Below are positions 38,957 through 51,500 of a stretch of DNA of 64,000 bases, in pieces. The translations under genes and the position numbers were made by a program. Within the stretch, counting starts at the first letter, position 1, and every line of letters begins with the position of its first letter. The stretch lies in assembly GCF_000001735.4 (NCBI RefSeq), contig NC_003070.9, positions 4,960,001-5,024,000 on the forward strand, read 5' to 3'. The notes beneath the pieces are model-generated. The model saw nothing but the letters and a program-made list of their open reading frames with translations, did not search any database and was not told where the DNA came from. This stretch comes from Arabidopsis thaliana (lineage: Eukaryota > Streptophyta > Magnoliopsida > Brassicales > Brassicaceae).

Positions 38957-40617
38957 TCAGTCTTGAGATTCTCCTGGTGGATCACTCTCTTCATCATCCT
39001 CCACAGATTCATCATAGCGTCGAAGAGAATCAAGACTGAAAAAACCAACAAAAAAAGGTTCATGGATTCGTCTCGAATCGATGATAGTGACCGTAAATTC
39101 ATAGGAAGTGTAGTTGAAGAGTACCTGCAATTCTGAGGGACTTTCCAGGAGAAACCAGAAGATTGTTTTAGATGAAGTGGTAAAGACATGAAATCTTTCC
39201 AATCTTGAAGCATGATTCTGAGATCATGAAGCTTACTCTCCATACCGTAGCAGCAATTGGCATGCATTGTACGAACCAAGTTCAGATCTCTGCTAGGCTC
39301 ACATAAACCGCCGAAATAAGCAGTGTTCAAGAATCTCATCTTTAACCCAATCCGGAAAACAAAAGGTTCTGCCTTGAGAAAGTTAAGCACATCCTGATCA
39401 TGATATCCCGGGAATCTGAGTCTTGAAGCATACCAGTATTTGTAGAAAAGTATAGTTCGATTGTTGGACCGCACAAAGTTAAACCCTCCGTTTGGTCTAT
39501 TATGTAGGTCGTTTGATCTTCCGAGGTAATGATCGCAAGCAATCTGGAAATCTGCATACATGTAAAACCGTGGAAACGGGTTCCTGAACCACATCACATC
39601 AGCATCCTGGAGAAAAAGGAAAAACGAACCAGAACACTGAGTTTCACACAAGTCTTTCATCAGTTCCCTATGCTAGTACCTAAGTAAATATGAAGATGCT
39701 GGAACTTTACCGTGAAAACAAAATTGTATCCCATCTCGAGAACAGACCTTAGGAGATCAATCCTTCTCCACATCATCTTCAAGTAAGACCGAGTCATAAA
39801 ATAAGCTTCTCTGGAAAAATCAACTCCTTCCGTAACAAGACTGAAACAATGCTTATGCAGTTCTAAGCAACGCGAATAAGCCTTAGCATCCAATGCAACA
39901 ATCACCAAATGATCCAAGATTTGACTAGTTTCTTCCCCAATTCTAAAACTCTCAAAGAAGAGATCAATAACAGATCCTGGAGCTGCCCATGCTGCATTCA
40001 AAGTTGTCAAAACAACTGTCCTGTCTCTCGTTGCAGCTTTACTCAGAACATCTTCTAGCTTAGGTTCCTCATTATCCTATCATAAGCAAACAAATTCAGC
40101 ATTTGAATATGCATTCACAAAACTTGTAGCTTCACAATGATACTCATTGGTTCCAAATTCATAATAATCAAAATATGAGAAAATCGCAGATAACATAAAT
40201 CGCAGTAACACTTAGCTAGTTCATAAGAACAATCCACATGCAATCTCTAAGCACCAGAACTAGCTATGTTATTTCAAATTTCACAGCAATTTCAATCGAA
40301 CCTAAAATCTCTAAATCGTGCGTTTAATAACGACGAGCATCAAATTCGCGAAGAACTTGTGGTGAAGAGAAGAGAAGACTAACCAGATAAGAAGAGAGAT
40401 CGAAAATGGGAGGGGAGAAAGACAAGGAATCAGCGGCTCTGTAAAGGACGAAGCAGGAGATGGAGATGGCAGCTAGAAATAGAGCAGCTCGGCGGAGCGG
40501 GATTGATGGTCCCGGAGACATCTCGCCGGAACCCTCGGCGAAGGGATTATTAGCTGAAGACGAAGCCTCGAGGCTCGCCGTGTGGAATCTCGAACCGACA
40601 CGGTGAGATAGATTCAT
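38957..40617 (-). CDS. Golgi-type nucleotide-diphospho-sugar transferase (GT77-like, At1g14590-type)
   Basis: Four exons, 40384..40617, 39711..40076, 39125..39606 and 38957..39035, give 386 aa. It is a type II membrane protein: a short Ser-rich cytosolic tail, then one helix (AALFLAAISISCFVLYRA) at about residues 44-61, then the catalytic part. The DXD motif is DADVMWFRNPFP, beginning exactly at residue 201, the first codon of exon 3. Typical GT77/DUF271 blocks follow: GGFNFVRSN, FYKYWY, DQDVLN and the Cys-rich MHANCCYG. Relatives (RRA, XEG113, RGXT) add arabinose or xylose to cell-wall glycoproteins and pectin; the substrate here is unknown. The C-terminus is acidic. Confidence 0.93.
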
Positions 40618-41184
40618 CACCACCGACCATCGTCACTTACGATCAACGTTAGGATTTTGCCCAATAATTTTAATTTCTATTATTAATCATCAATTTTTGC
40701 AAACATAAACGGTTACAAATTTAATGTGTTCCATAAATTATACACCCACTACAAAACGCTGCGTGTAAGGAGGATCAAAACGCTGCGTGTAAGGAGGATC
40801 AAAACGCTGCGTTTGAAGGTATCCTTTTCCTTTCCACTTCATATTAAAGCACAGACTAATCTCCGCATAAAACATTAATTTCTCATCCAACAAGTACTAA
40901 TCTCCCTCTAACATATCATAACATCTGATTACATAAGAAGGCCAACATAAATAATAAAGTTCATAACTAGTCGAATTACTTTTTTGCTCAAATGGTTTGA
41001 ACCTTTCAGTCTTGTTAATAAATCCGATGTAATTGTGACATTGTAGACAGCCAAAAAAAAAAACATCACAATCACAAATCAAGAGGCCTAACTAAAAGAT
41101 TAGGAACTTTTAAGGTGGTTTAAAAACAATCTAAATGTTCACTACGCTAAAATTTAGAACAAAGGAACAAAGCTGAACAAAGCT
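40618..41184. other. Intergenic between glycosyltransferase and GARP gene
   Basis: Contains the promoter of the glycosyltransferase, with the 24-bp tandem repeat listed separately, and the 3' UTR of the GARP gene. No TATA box was evident. Confidence 0.45.
40752..40815. repeat. 24-bp tandem repeat with AACGCTGCGT core
   Basis: Two full identical 24-bp units start at 40752 and 40776, and a third partial unit starts at 40800. Each carries CAAAACGCTGCGT. The array lies 135-200 bp upstream of the glycosyltransferase start codon, so it may duplicate a promoter element. Confidence 0.9.
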
Positions 41185-43370
41185 TCAGCTATGGAGTAGA
41201 GAAAAGGAGAGATTAAGATTAAGATCAATCTTCGAAGAAGCAAAACAATCTCTGAAGATGAATGGACCAGAAGAAGATGAGACTGCTTCGCTTGTTTCAC
41301 TGAGTGATGATGAAGCATTGCTTTTCCATCTTTGTTGATGGTTATGAGGATGATTCAACGACAGAGACAGCGATAACTCTTCTTCTTCTTCGTGTTCGTT
41401 TTCTCGCCATGTGTTTTTCCAAATGTTCTTCGTGTTCTCAGCCTAAATTCCAAAGACATAATAAGCTCTTATAAATTAGAGACTATAGGTTATACTCTTC
41501 TTGGTCAATATATAAATTTGAGAATGTCCGTGAGAACATAAGATTAGTATTTGTAATAAATCTACTAATTCTTCTACATTAATCAACGGATTCAACAATT
41601 CTAATTGTCTATAGATTATAGTATATCTAAAATCAATGAATTAACCTAATCAAAACAATTATGTACTCCTTCAAATATAGGTGGTGATTTTATTTTACTA
41701 ATGATTTTATCAACTCTTTTACCCATACAATGGGTTAGTTGTTTATCCAAATTATAAATTATTTTACTAATGAATTATATTAGTGCTTACTACTTAAGAA
41801 TTTATTGTGACAATAAAATCTCTATCTGAAAATTTTCAGTACCGAGCCCCATGCTACCCTAGTGTTGACCCATACCATAACAATGTTCAGTGGTTTAGTG
41901 AGTGTTTATCTGAGTCTTAAATATTTTTATTATTGATATCAACTTTTCGCAACGGCTATTTATGAAACCATATGATAAAATTGAATATATTTAATACCTC
42001 GAGAGAGTGATGAGACTGAAATTTGATGGACTCGCCATTGCCTGCAAATGTCTTCGTTCTCTCCATGTTCATGATGTTAAGAAAGTCATCGTCATCATTA
42101 TCAGTCGCTGAAGTCTGCTCTCTTCTCCCCCAAAAAAAAAAAAAAAATCTTTAAATTCGACAATTCATATTCAAACAAAACTGTATGATAACATACCTAT
42201 TTTCTGGAATAAAATTAAAACACTTGTCAGAAACAAATTAATATTCCCTTTCCGTTTTTTGCCAAGGAAATAATTTTTTTTTTTACCTAAAGTTAAAAGA
42301 GTGAAAACCCAAAAGACAATCATTCCTTGCGTGTACAGACAAGTTGTCATGAAGATGATCTTCTTCATTGTCTTGTCTTCTTCTTCTTCTTGAAGATGGT
42401 GAAGAACTCTCTTCTGTCCCCCAAAAAATATATTATAAAAACATTAATTAATTTATGACCATGATGAATATTCTCTTCACTCTTTGGTAGGAGTATTTTT
42501 GTTTTTGGCAATAAATTAAAAGAAGCACTTATTTACCTATAAGTCTATAACCAAATTCTTTTTCATTTTTTTTTGTTAATCTCTCTATCCTTGTTTTAAT
42601 AAATACTTTACATTATTTGAATATTTCTGACAATGGTGGGAGTGAGATTTCAATTTATGCATTATTACAGATTTTATGTGAATGGTGGGTATATGAAAAG
42701 AAATGTCCTAATCTTGAAACTATGACGTTTGAGAGTGTAATTCGTTGATGCCTCCTCATATAAACAACAAAATATGTAGAACTCATTACCTGGTTTTCCA
42801 AGAAGAGTGATTCTGGATCCCCTATACATCTGCAGTATAATCAAAACAATGAAAAAACGTTTTAAAAATATTCAAATTAATAAAAGATAAAGGTGGAAAG
42901 AGCAGTGTGATGTATACGAATAAACAGTACAAGACAATAAATAGTATTAAAAAAGTATTTTTTTAGCATTTTCTTTGACCTGGAGATGGCTCTTGACGTG
43001 TGATATGGTTAGTCCCTTGACATCCATTATCTTCAGAACAAGTTTTGGAGTTGCTTCTGTTTCATTCAAACACAAAAATACAAAACATTTAAAAACTGGA
43101 CTATGGCGATAATGAATATTGGTATATATTGCGATTTTATATAACTGCCCAAGTAAAAGCTACAAAAACCGAACTTAAAGATATCTAAAAAAAATACCAA
43201 AAAAAAGAGATTGGTTAAATAGACTGACTATATTGACCGCCGAGCAAATCAACGGCGTGAACGAAACTCCGGTGAAGCTCCGGCGTCCATCTCAGACGAG
43301 GCACCGGAGATCGTACGTATGGTCTTACTCCACCAATTACTCCGTCGTTGCTTCTTCCACACCTACCCAT
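41185..43370 (-). CDS. GARP/MYB-like (G2-like) transcription factor, At1g14600-type
   Basis: Six exons, 43229..43370, 42980..43056, 42790..42829, 42287..42413, 41998..42124 and 41185..41442, give about 256 aa. Residues about 20-80 are a single GARP repeat: PRLRWTPELHRSFVHAV, then ATPKLVLKIMDVKGL, then SHVKSHLQMYR. This is a DNA-binding motif of the KANADI/GLK/PHR class. An Arg run (RRRRR) follows. The C-terminal exon has two repressor-type EAR motifs, LSLSLSLN and DLNLNL, so the protein is probably a nuclear repressor that recruits TOPLESS. Exon 5 stays in frame only if its acceptor is the GGGAG at 42125-42128; the nearer GCAG acceptor would shift frame. Exon 5 may therefore be annotated differently elsewhere. 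Confidence 0.85.
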
Positions 43371-46300
43371 TCGAAAACCCTAATTCTTTTGATCTTGATT
43401 TCTTGAAAGAAAAAGAAAACGTTTTTTTTTTTTGCCTTCTGTAGAGGAAGAAAGATGTTGAAGAAGAAGAACACTAAGGGAGGATTGTGATTTTGTGAGT
43501 GAAGGTTAAAGATATAAAAGGACAAAAGGTTTCTGTTTTTATAGAGGATAAATGTTTCTTTTCCCCTACTATTTATTCTCCTTTGTCTCTTTTTGGAAGA
43601 ACTCGTGCTTATATGTGTGTGTATATGTATGTCAGTGTGTGTATATATTAGAGAAGCTAAAGAAAAATCTTAACTCAAGAAATTAATTGTGTGATGTGAT
43701 AACATAAGTAATTCTTGGACGAGAAAGAAGAAAGATGATAATATTTTAATTATTTTATAATTAGTAACCAGCTGGAATGTTGTTATACTTTTATATAGTT
43801 TGAGGTGACATGTGTTTTTGACCTAACAGAATAAAATATATTCAACACAAATTTATCATCCATTTGACTTTCCATGCATTAGTAGAAAATAGCTCTACAA
43901 GAATCTTTTCGAGTTTTGGTTGGTATCCATAATACATGGACCACTCCCGTCGAAGAAACGTCATTAACCAGAGAAAGAGAAACAATAAAGAGGTTAAAAT
44001 ATTGAAGCATTATTTCATTAATTAATCACCGTTTATCTTTACAAAAATCAGATGAAAGTTGTATGCTTTAAAAATTACATATAAATATGTGAAACTTTAT
44101 GATTATCTATCATCTTTACTTAATCTCGACAGCCACTAAAATATCATCCAGCACCAAATTTGTATTAAGATATGGACTACTTTGTAGAAGAATCTCATAT
44201 TTGCTTTTGGTTTGTTTTGTCCAATCCTAATTGCTTACAAGAATTACCTTATTGGGATTTGGGATTTACCCAAATGAAGAAGTTTCCTCTAGGCGTCACA
44301 CTTTTTTCATCATAGGTTATTTAGACCAAATTAAAATAAATAAAAATAAGAAAAATGAAAAATAGCCCAACTGCTAAGCTTTGACCTTAGGATCATCATT
44401 CCATTCTTTTTTTAGTTTCCTTGTTTTAAAAAAAATCTTGTTTCTGGGATTTCGTGTTATGTAATTATTTACTTTCTGATTATTAGAAAGTCATATTAAT
44501 GGTCCTTCGTACGTATTTGAACCAACCTTTTGACTTCATTCCCCTAATTTCCTTTTTGCATTTTCGTCCATTTCCAATTCATTCCTTTTCTTTTTGTTCT
44601 TCTCTAATACTTACACGCAATTTCTGAAAAGAATTTTTTGTAATGATAATGCATTACACATGCCCCTATGCTTCTGCTTCTTTCCAGTTTGTCCTCTTAC
44701 TTTTTGATATCTTTCTGATTTCTTGCTGCGTATTGAAAACAAATCAAAATCATTTCCCTATGTGGTAGCCCATTAAAATTACTGGCTCGGGATTCTTGAT
44801 ACTTTTAAAAATATAAATCTCTTCAAAATTCGAATTACAATTTGAAAAATATAACCATATATATATACATATCACAAAAGAAGCATTTCATCCACATATG
44901 GATAATCCAATCCATAATACATTATACCATGATGTAACCTTCCAGAAATACCGGCAAAAAAAAAAAACATTCCAGAAATATTGAACTCAGGTAATCTTCA
45001 TTGTTTGAGTTTAACCTTAGATCTAGGTAATATCTTCTAGTGATCTGGTCATCTGGCTAACTATTAAAGTTAAAATGCTTCCACAAAACGATAATATTTT
45101 TAACGCTACATTGCTATACAAACTTTGTGGACAACATACGAAGACAATAAGCTATTAAGCGTATGGTCTTAGCCATTTGTGAAATGTGTCGAGATCACTT
45201 ATACCCAAATGTTTCCTATCTCCTAAATATAGTTTGGATCCCACAATATTATATATAAATTAAATTCAAAATAAAAGAATATGAAGTACAAAAAAAAATT
45301 ACAAAAAAAAGGAAGAAAAAAACGTAGGAAGTTGCTTAAAGCAGGAGGGTGGGACGTAAATGTCGTCGATGACGAAATGGACAAATGTGTATGTAAGTAG
45401 TACGCATAGTCATCTTCTTGACCATAACCCATGTTTCGTTTGTCTTGGTTACATTTCATGCATCTATGCTTTTGTAGAAAAATATATGCAAGCAAATATT
45501 ATATGGTTTCAAAAATGATTAGTCTTTGCGGTTGAAATAATACAATAACTATTTCACTCATATTAATTACCCTTCGGAAATGTTAATACCGTTTATCAAA
45601 ATCACATTATTGTTTTATCAAAAAAATCACATTATTGAAAATTCACAAAATAGTAGTACAACTATTTGGAGCGGAACATCATTTTTGAAGTAAACAAAAT
45701 AGGTACATTTTTGCGGTAACCGTACTAAAGTTGGTATGTCTCATTTATTTCACACCATCAATAAGAAAAATGTACCATTCATACCTTATTTCCAACTGTG
45801 TTCCATTTCGATGCTACATATTCAACAAAAATACATATGCAAGAATTCCAACAAAACCGACCAAAATGAGAAAGTTGCATACATAACATTCTAAAAATCT
45901 AACCAAGCCGTAATACTAAAATCAACTGGAGGTTACGTGATACGTACAAAGTGGACCTTTTTACCCCATACGAACAAATCACGAAGCCTAATGTTATTAG
46001 AAAATGTCAAGGTGATGTTATTGACCTTCAATATAAAGACTACAATACATAACACACGTTTTAATTTTAGTCACTTTGCCCCTAAAGCTAGCCAAAGTTT
46101 AGTATATAAAAAAAAAAAAAGTTTAGTATATATACACATATAAACATAAATCATAAATTATACATACAATACACATGTGACGTGTGCATTATGTTCTGCC
46201 TTTGTTTTTAAGAAAATACGAAGACCATCTTGGTTAAAATTTGATTATGAATCTGATTGGTTAATAAGTTTATACTGATCAGTGAACTGAACGTACCTAA

Positions 46301-48501
46301 AGCAATTTATTACATACGAAGTTGGTAAGGGCGAAACGGTGGCTACATGCCGCGACATTAGTTTTGTTTTCTGAAATAAATTTTATGAAAACGAATAATG
46401 AAAAAATCAAACAATTCATTGAATCGCCAAATAGATCCAAAAGAAATTTATTGTGAAATTGACTGCAGGTCCATGATTCATGGCTTTTACTACAATCAAA
46501 CATTCAATGAGTTTCTTCGACTGATGTTTATTTCTGTGTGTAAGATATATAATACATACATTGACAATATATGATTCTTGAAAAAGAGGGTTTGGATTAT
46601 CATAACGGCTAAATTCTATTTTGATTTCAGAAAATTCTCACCGAACCATTTGACCATTACATGTATTATTTTATTTAAGCGTTATTTTCTCCCCTCACAC
46701 TTTAATTGATTTCAATCATAGCACATGCACAAACTATACAAATTATATAATATAGTAAAAGGTGTAATCAACCAAGAGAGAAAAACACCTAGAGAGGGTT
46801 TGTTTAAAAGTCTAATTTGTGAATAGATGGGCCACCAAAATAACATATTTAATACTAACTGTTCTTCTCAAAACGATCTAATTTAAAACTTTATGCCAAA
46901 GAATAGGTTATTAGTCAATATATTACAATGATATGTGGTCATATGAAAAAGATTTTGGGAATAAGAACCAAACAACCATTGACTTTTCATTCCTCAAAAC
47001 ATTGGAAGTATGTTTGCTATATGTTTTTTTCTTCTTCTCATCAAATGGTTAAAAATCAACCTTCTAATACTTTTCCCCAAGTATATAAGATGAACTAAAT
47101 TGGAGAAACATTAATTTCGGCTTAAACACTAAACACTAAACTCGAAGAGATTATGTGAACGGTGAAACTAAATTTGTCAATGATTCAACACTTGAAAAGA
47201 TTGCATGGAGAATTTGTATCATACGTTTGAATTTGAGGATATGACACATTGAGCGTAAGTTAAGAGCTTCCTGTCCAAATATATCAAAAAGGGGAAATCA
47301 TAACATGTTGAAAAACTCAAGAGAAAGTTTAGGTTTTTAGAGGCAGCACACACATGGTTGTAATCATAACAAGTAGAGACAATTGAAGAATATCACAAGT
47401 TTGATTGTGTAGTAGATTGTAATGGCAGGTGAGAAGAAGAAGGAGGAGAGGGACATAAAGAGAATAATTCTCCCTTTACAGGCTTTCTAAATGTTCTCTT
47501 ATCCACCAATCCATAATTACGTTTTTTTGCAGAATCTTCATACACGGCCGGTCCATTGTTTATGGAAACCAGCACAAAGCTTAAAATACGTGCCAGTCCA
47601 AAGTTATAACTTCTTTTGCTAGAGTTCTGGACGGGGAATGAGAGTATGCTGTATGCATTATAGTTCTATATATTTTACGAAATGTACAACATTGTACAAG
47701 TTCATGGGAATTTGCTTAAATTTTAAGATCAAGAAGAATCTAGATAAAGGGAATGAGAGAGTACATATCAAAGTTGATATATACAAAGCCAATTTGGAGT
47801 CCTGACCAGCCTAATAATTAACCTTTTACCAAACAAATCGATTATCACAAAAGAGAAAATCAGACACCTACCTAATGTTCCAGGGAAAAGCAGTAATGAG
47901 GTATAATGGGCATTAAGAATTATGTCTATCAGAATGAGAATCATTACATCAAAGAATGAAACCGATCGAGACCAAATATGTAGATGATAACACTGAGGAA
48001 ATGAAAAGGCTGCGGCAAAGTAATCGTGGGTCCAACTCATACTTATTCAAATTATTGAAATCAGATCATATGTTTGAGGAAAAGAAAAACATAAACCAAA
48101 AGGAGATACTTTTCTCATCTAGATTGAATAAGTGGATAGATATATATTGATACGCTCCGGATACAAACATTTGGCTTTGATTTTACTAACTCTAATACCT
48201 TTTGCTTTAATTTCTCTTGATCATATGTATGACACACAAGCGAGGCTCTAAGCTAAGTGCAACAATAAACAAAGAACAATTAAGTTGTTCATGTTGACCA
48301 AAACAAATGGTGTTTGGGAATAATCTCTTCAAAACTAATATCAACAGTCTTCTTTTCAGAGATGTAGTAAAAATAGTGTTATAACTCAAAACTAGTTCAC
48401 AATAACATCATCAGACATAGTTTCTTAACCTGAAATATTTCATTTGTTGGCCTTCGCAGATAGAAACTGTGACTCTCTGTGTCTCAGTTCTTCAGTTCCA
48501 T
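43371..48501. other. Gene-poor interval
   Basis: 5.1 kb without a supported gene. It holds the GARP promoter at the left and the TWN2 3' UTR at the right. The rest is AT-rich single-copy-looking sequence; one weak coding-like stretch at 47,393-47,575 (minus) is discussed under findings. Confidence 0.5.
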
Positions 48502-51500
48502 TTATTGATTTCCTGAATTGCTTGTTTCTGCAGCAAGACGAGCACTTTCCTTCTCAAAGAAATCGAATTCTTGGAGTATCTTAGCAAGCTTGTTTGCGTT
48601 GTCTTCTTTTATATTCGCAGGGACCTTCTCTTCGTAAGTAGACACACTCATCATCTTCTGCAACTTCTCTTTTTGTCTGATGAAACAAGAAATAAAAATG
48701 TCAAAGGAGGAAATCTCAGGAAACTAACATGAGATTCAAGCATCTTGTTTTGATTCAGTGACGGGTCTAAGGACTTACTTTTGTAGTTCACCAATCTTGT
48801 TTCTGATTTTTTCTTGTTCAGCTTCTGTGTTAATGGCTCCGTCCACTTCAAGATATACTTTGAGGTTCTCGTTCACCGTCTCAACTGAAGATCCAGGTGG
48901 TGCTGCATGTTGTCCTTTTGACACAACCTATACCAAAGCCCCATAGAAACTCAGAAATGATACACGAAACAATAGATAAACCGTAAGACATAAATTGAAG
49001 ATAGAATTTACCTCTAAGGATGATAGATTTGCAAGGGTTCTGATCTCCAACTCGTGAGACTTAACAATTTCAGATGTTACGTTGTTTTCACACAGAGCAA
49101 AAGCAGGTAACCTGAGAAAAATGAATAAAACTATTAAGTAACCTTTTTAGTGAGATTCATTTTAAAAAAATGCAGGATGGTTAATGAAATGTCTCAAAGT
49201 GTTCCTCGAATGGGGCTTTAATCATATACTCAGACCTTTCGTTTTTCTGTTTCTCCAGCAACCCTGCCCTGAGTGCTCTCATGCATTTCACAGTTGCCAG
49301 AACGGTGTCCATTTCGCTCTCCACTTTCTCATTTGACCAGTTCTGGGTTCACAGCATCAGAATAAAAGAGTTATAAACGTGAACAATTATGACAAGTTAC
49401 AAGGAAAATCCGAAAATCTTACTCACCTCTATGGCAGATGGGTAGTCACATATCATGATAGAAGCCTTTCTTTCTGTGTCTTTGGGTGCGGGAAGTCGTT
49501 GCCATAGCTCTTCAGTAACAAAAGGCATAAATGGGTGAAGCAGTCTCAAACCAGTCTCCAGACTTATCCAGAGAGCATGTTGTGCATGAGCCCTCTCTGA
49601 AGCAAACGTTGGGTTGTCACCAGCAAAATAAGGCTTAATTGCTTCAATGTACACATCACAGAATTGGTATTGCCACCATGCATATATTGTGTTGGCTGCA
49701 TCCGAGAACTCAAATGCATCTAGTGACACCACTGTCTTTGATATTGCCTTATTTAGAACAGAGAGAATCCATTGGCAGCTGAAAGGCATGGTTTCAGGAC
49801 TTAGAGTCTGCGGAGGAGTATAACCATCGCCAAGCTTCATCATTGCAAATCTGACGGCGTTCCACAGTTTATTACACCATTGACGGTAACCAACAACTCG
49901 AAGAATGTCCAAGTTAATTTTATCAGACTAGAAAAGAATCAAGAAACGCAATTTTTAGTTTATAGAACATACACAGAAGGAGCTTGTTAGGGACGGTGCA
50001 ATGGATAGTACCTGAGCAGTGTAAGAGACGAGCGCAAACCGAAGAGCGTCAGTGCCACATTCAGGGATACCATTTGGAAAGTCCTTCACTTGTCCTTCTT
50101 TGGCAACAATCACCTCTTTTGGATCCAAGTTACCCTCTTCTAATCTCTTATGAAGACCTTCAAGAGTTACTCCGTTTATTACTTCAAGTGGATCAATGAC
50201 ATTTCCAAGAGATTTTGACATTTTACGCCCATGTGCATCACGTATCATAGGATGGAAATAAACCTATAGCAAAGACATAAAATATGTTTTTTGCATATAA
50301 GTACCGGTCACAGTGATACTTGCATCTAAAAGGAGGTGTGATCCTTGTTTGACTTAAAATGTACATGTACCTTACTGAATGGAACCTCACCACCTAGTTT
50401 CATTCCCATCATAACCATACGAGCAACCCAAAAAAAGAGGATATCATGTCCAGTTTCAAGAACAGAAGTTGGATAGAAGGCTTTGAAGTCATCGGTTACA
50501 TCTGGCCATCCCAGAACAGATAATGGAAAGAGCCCAGAAGAAAACCATGTATCAAGTACATCAGGATCTCGAGTGAGTTCAAACTTCTTCCCCAAAAATT
50601 TCTGAGCAGCCTCTTCTCGAGCATCGTCCTCAGTTCTAGCAACAACCCAATGGTCACTGTATGCACCAACCTCCTTGAGCTGATCCTCCTCTAGAGTGGC
50701 ATACCATGCTGGTATTCTGTGTCCCCACCAAAGCTGTCTTGAAATACACCAGTCACGTATGTTCTCTAGCCATCTGTAAGGTAAAGATTGTTAATAGATG
50801 GTGTAATGACATCTTAAACCGCCATCGCAGCTTATCCATACAGCTGTGCTGTAAGAGCTTCTATAGATGGGGTAGATTAAGAAACCATTATAGAGTAAAA
50901 GATAAATGAAAGAAACCTTCTCCATTCTGCTGTGTACTGCTTTGGTACAAACTCGAGTTTCTTGTTTTCATCAGTGATAGCAACATCAAGAGCCTCCTTT
51001 CCAATCATGCTGCAGTTAACGTACCATTGAGGCTTTATCATAGGCTCAATAACATCATTAGTTCTTGAGCAAAGTCCAAGCCTCATTTCATTGTTTTTGG
51101 CACCTCTGTACAGCCCCTGAATAATATATTGACAAAACAGTTAAAATCTACAAGACACTTACAAGCAACTACCCATAGTGTAACAAAAATTCTCAAACCA
51201 ACAATCAAAGAAAAATTATATATGTTATGTGAAGAGTTAGAGAAAGTTACCTGCTTCTGCAGAGCTTCAACAACTGCCTCACGAGCTGCAAAGCGTGGCA
51301 TCCCTGCGAAGTCAGACCCACCATTTGTGTTGATTTTTCCATCATCTGTGAATATATTTATAAATTCCAGCTTGTGGCGCTTTCCAACCTCACAGTCATT
51401 GGGATCATGGGCAGGAGTAATCTACAAAATAAGAATTAAGTAACTTTGACACAAGAAACACAACTAATAGGGGCAGAAACCCAGCATCAAATATATAAGG

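Noticed and set aside
42189..42197. Possible 7-nt micro-exon in the GARP gene
   Set aside because: It would keep length phase with the GCAG acceptor of exon 5 but brings an in-frame TAG.
45223..45495. 90-aa minus-strand open frame
   Set aside because: A Phe-rich run from a poly-A/T tract; nothing suggests a real gene.
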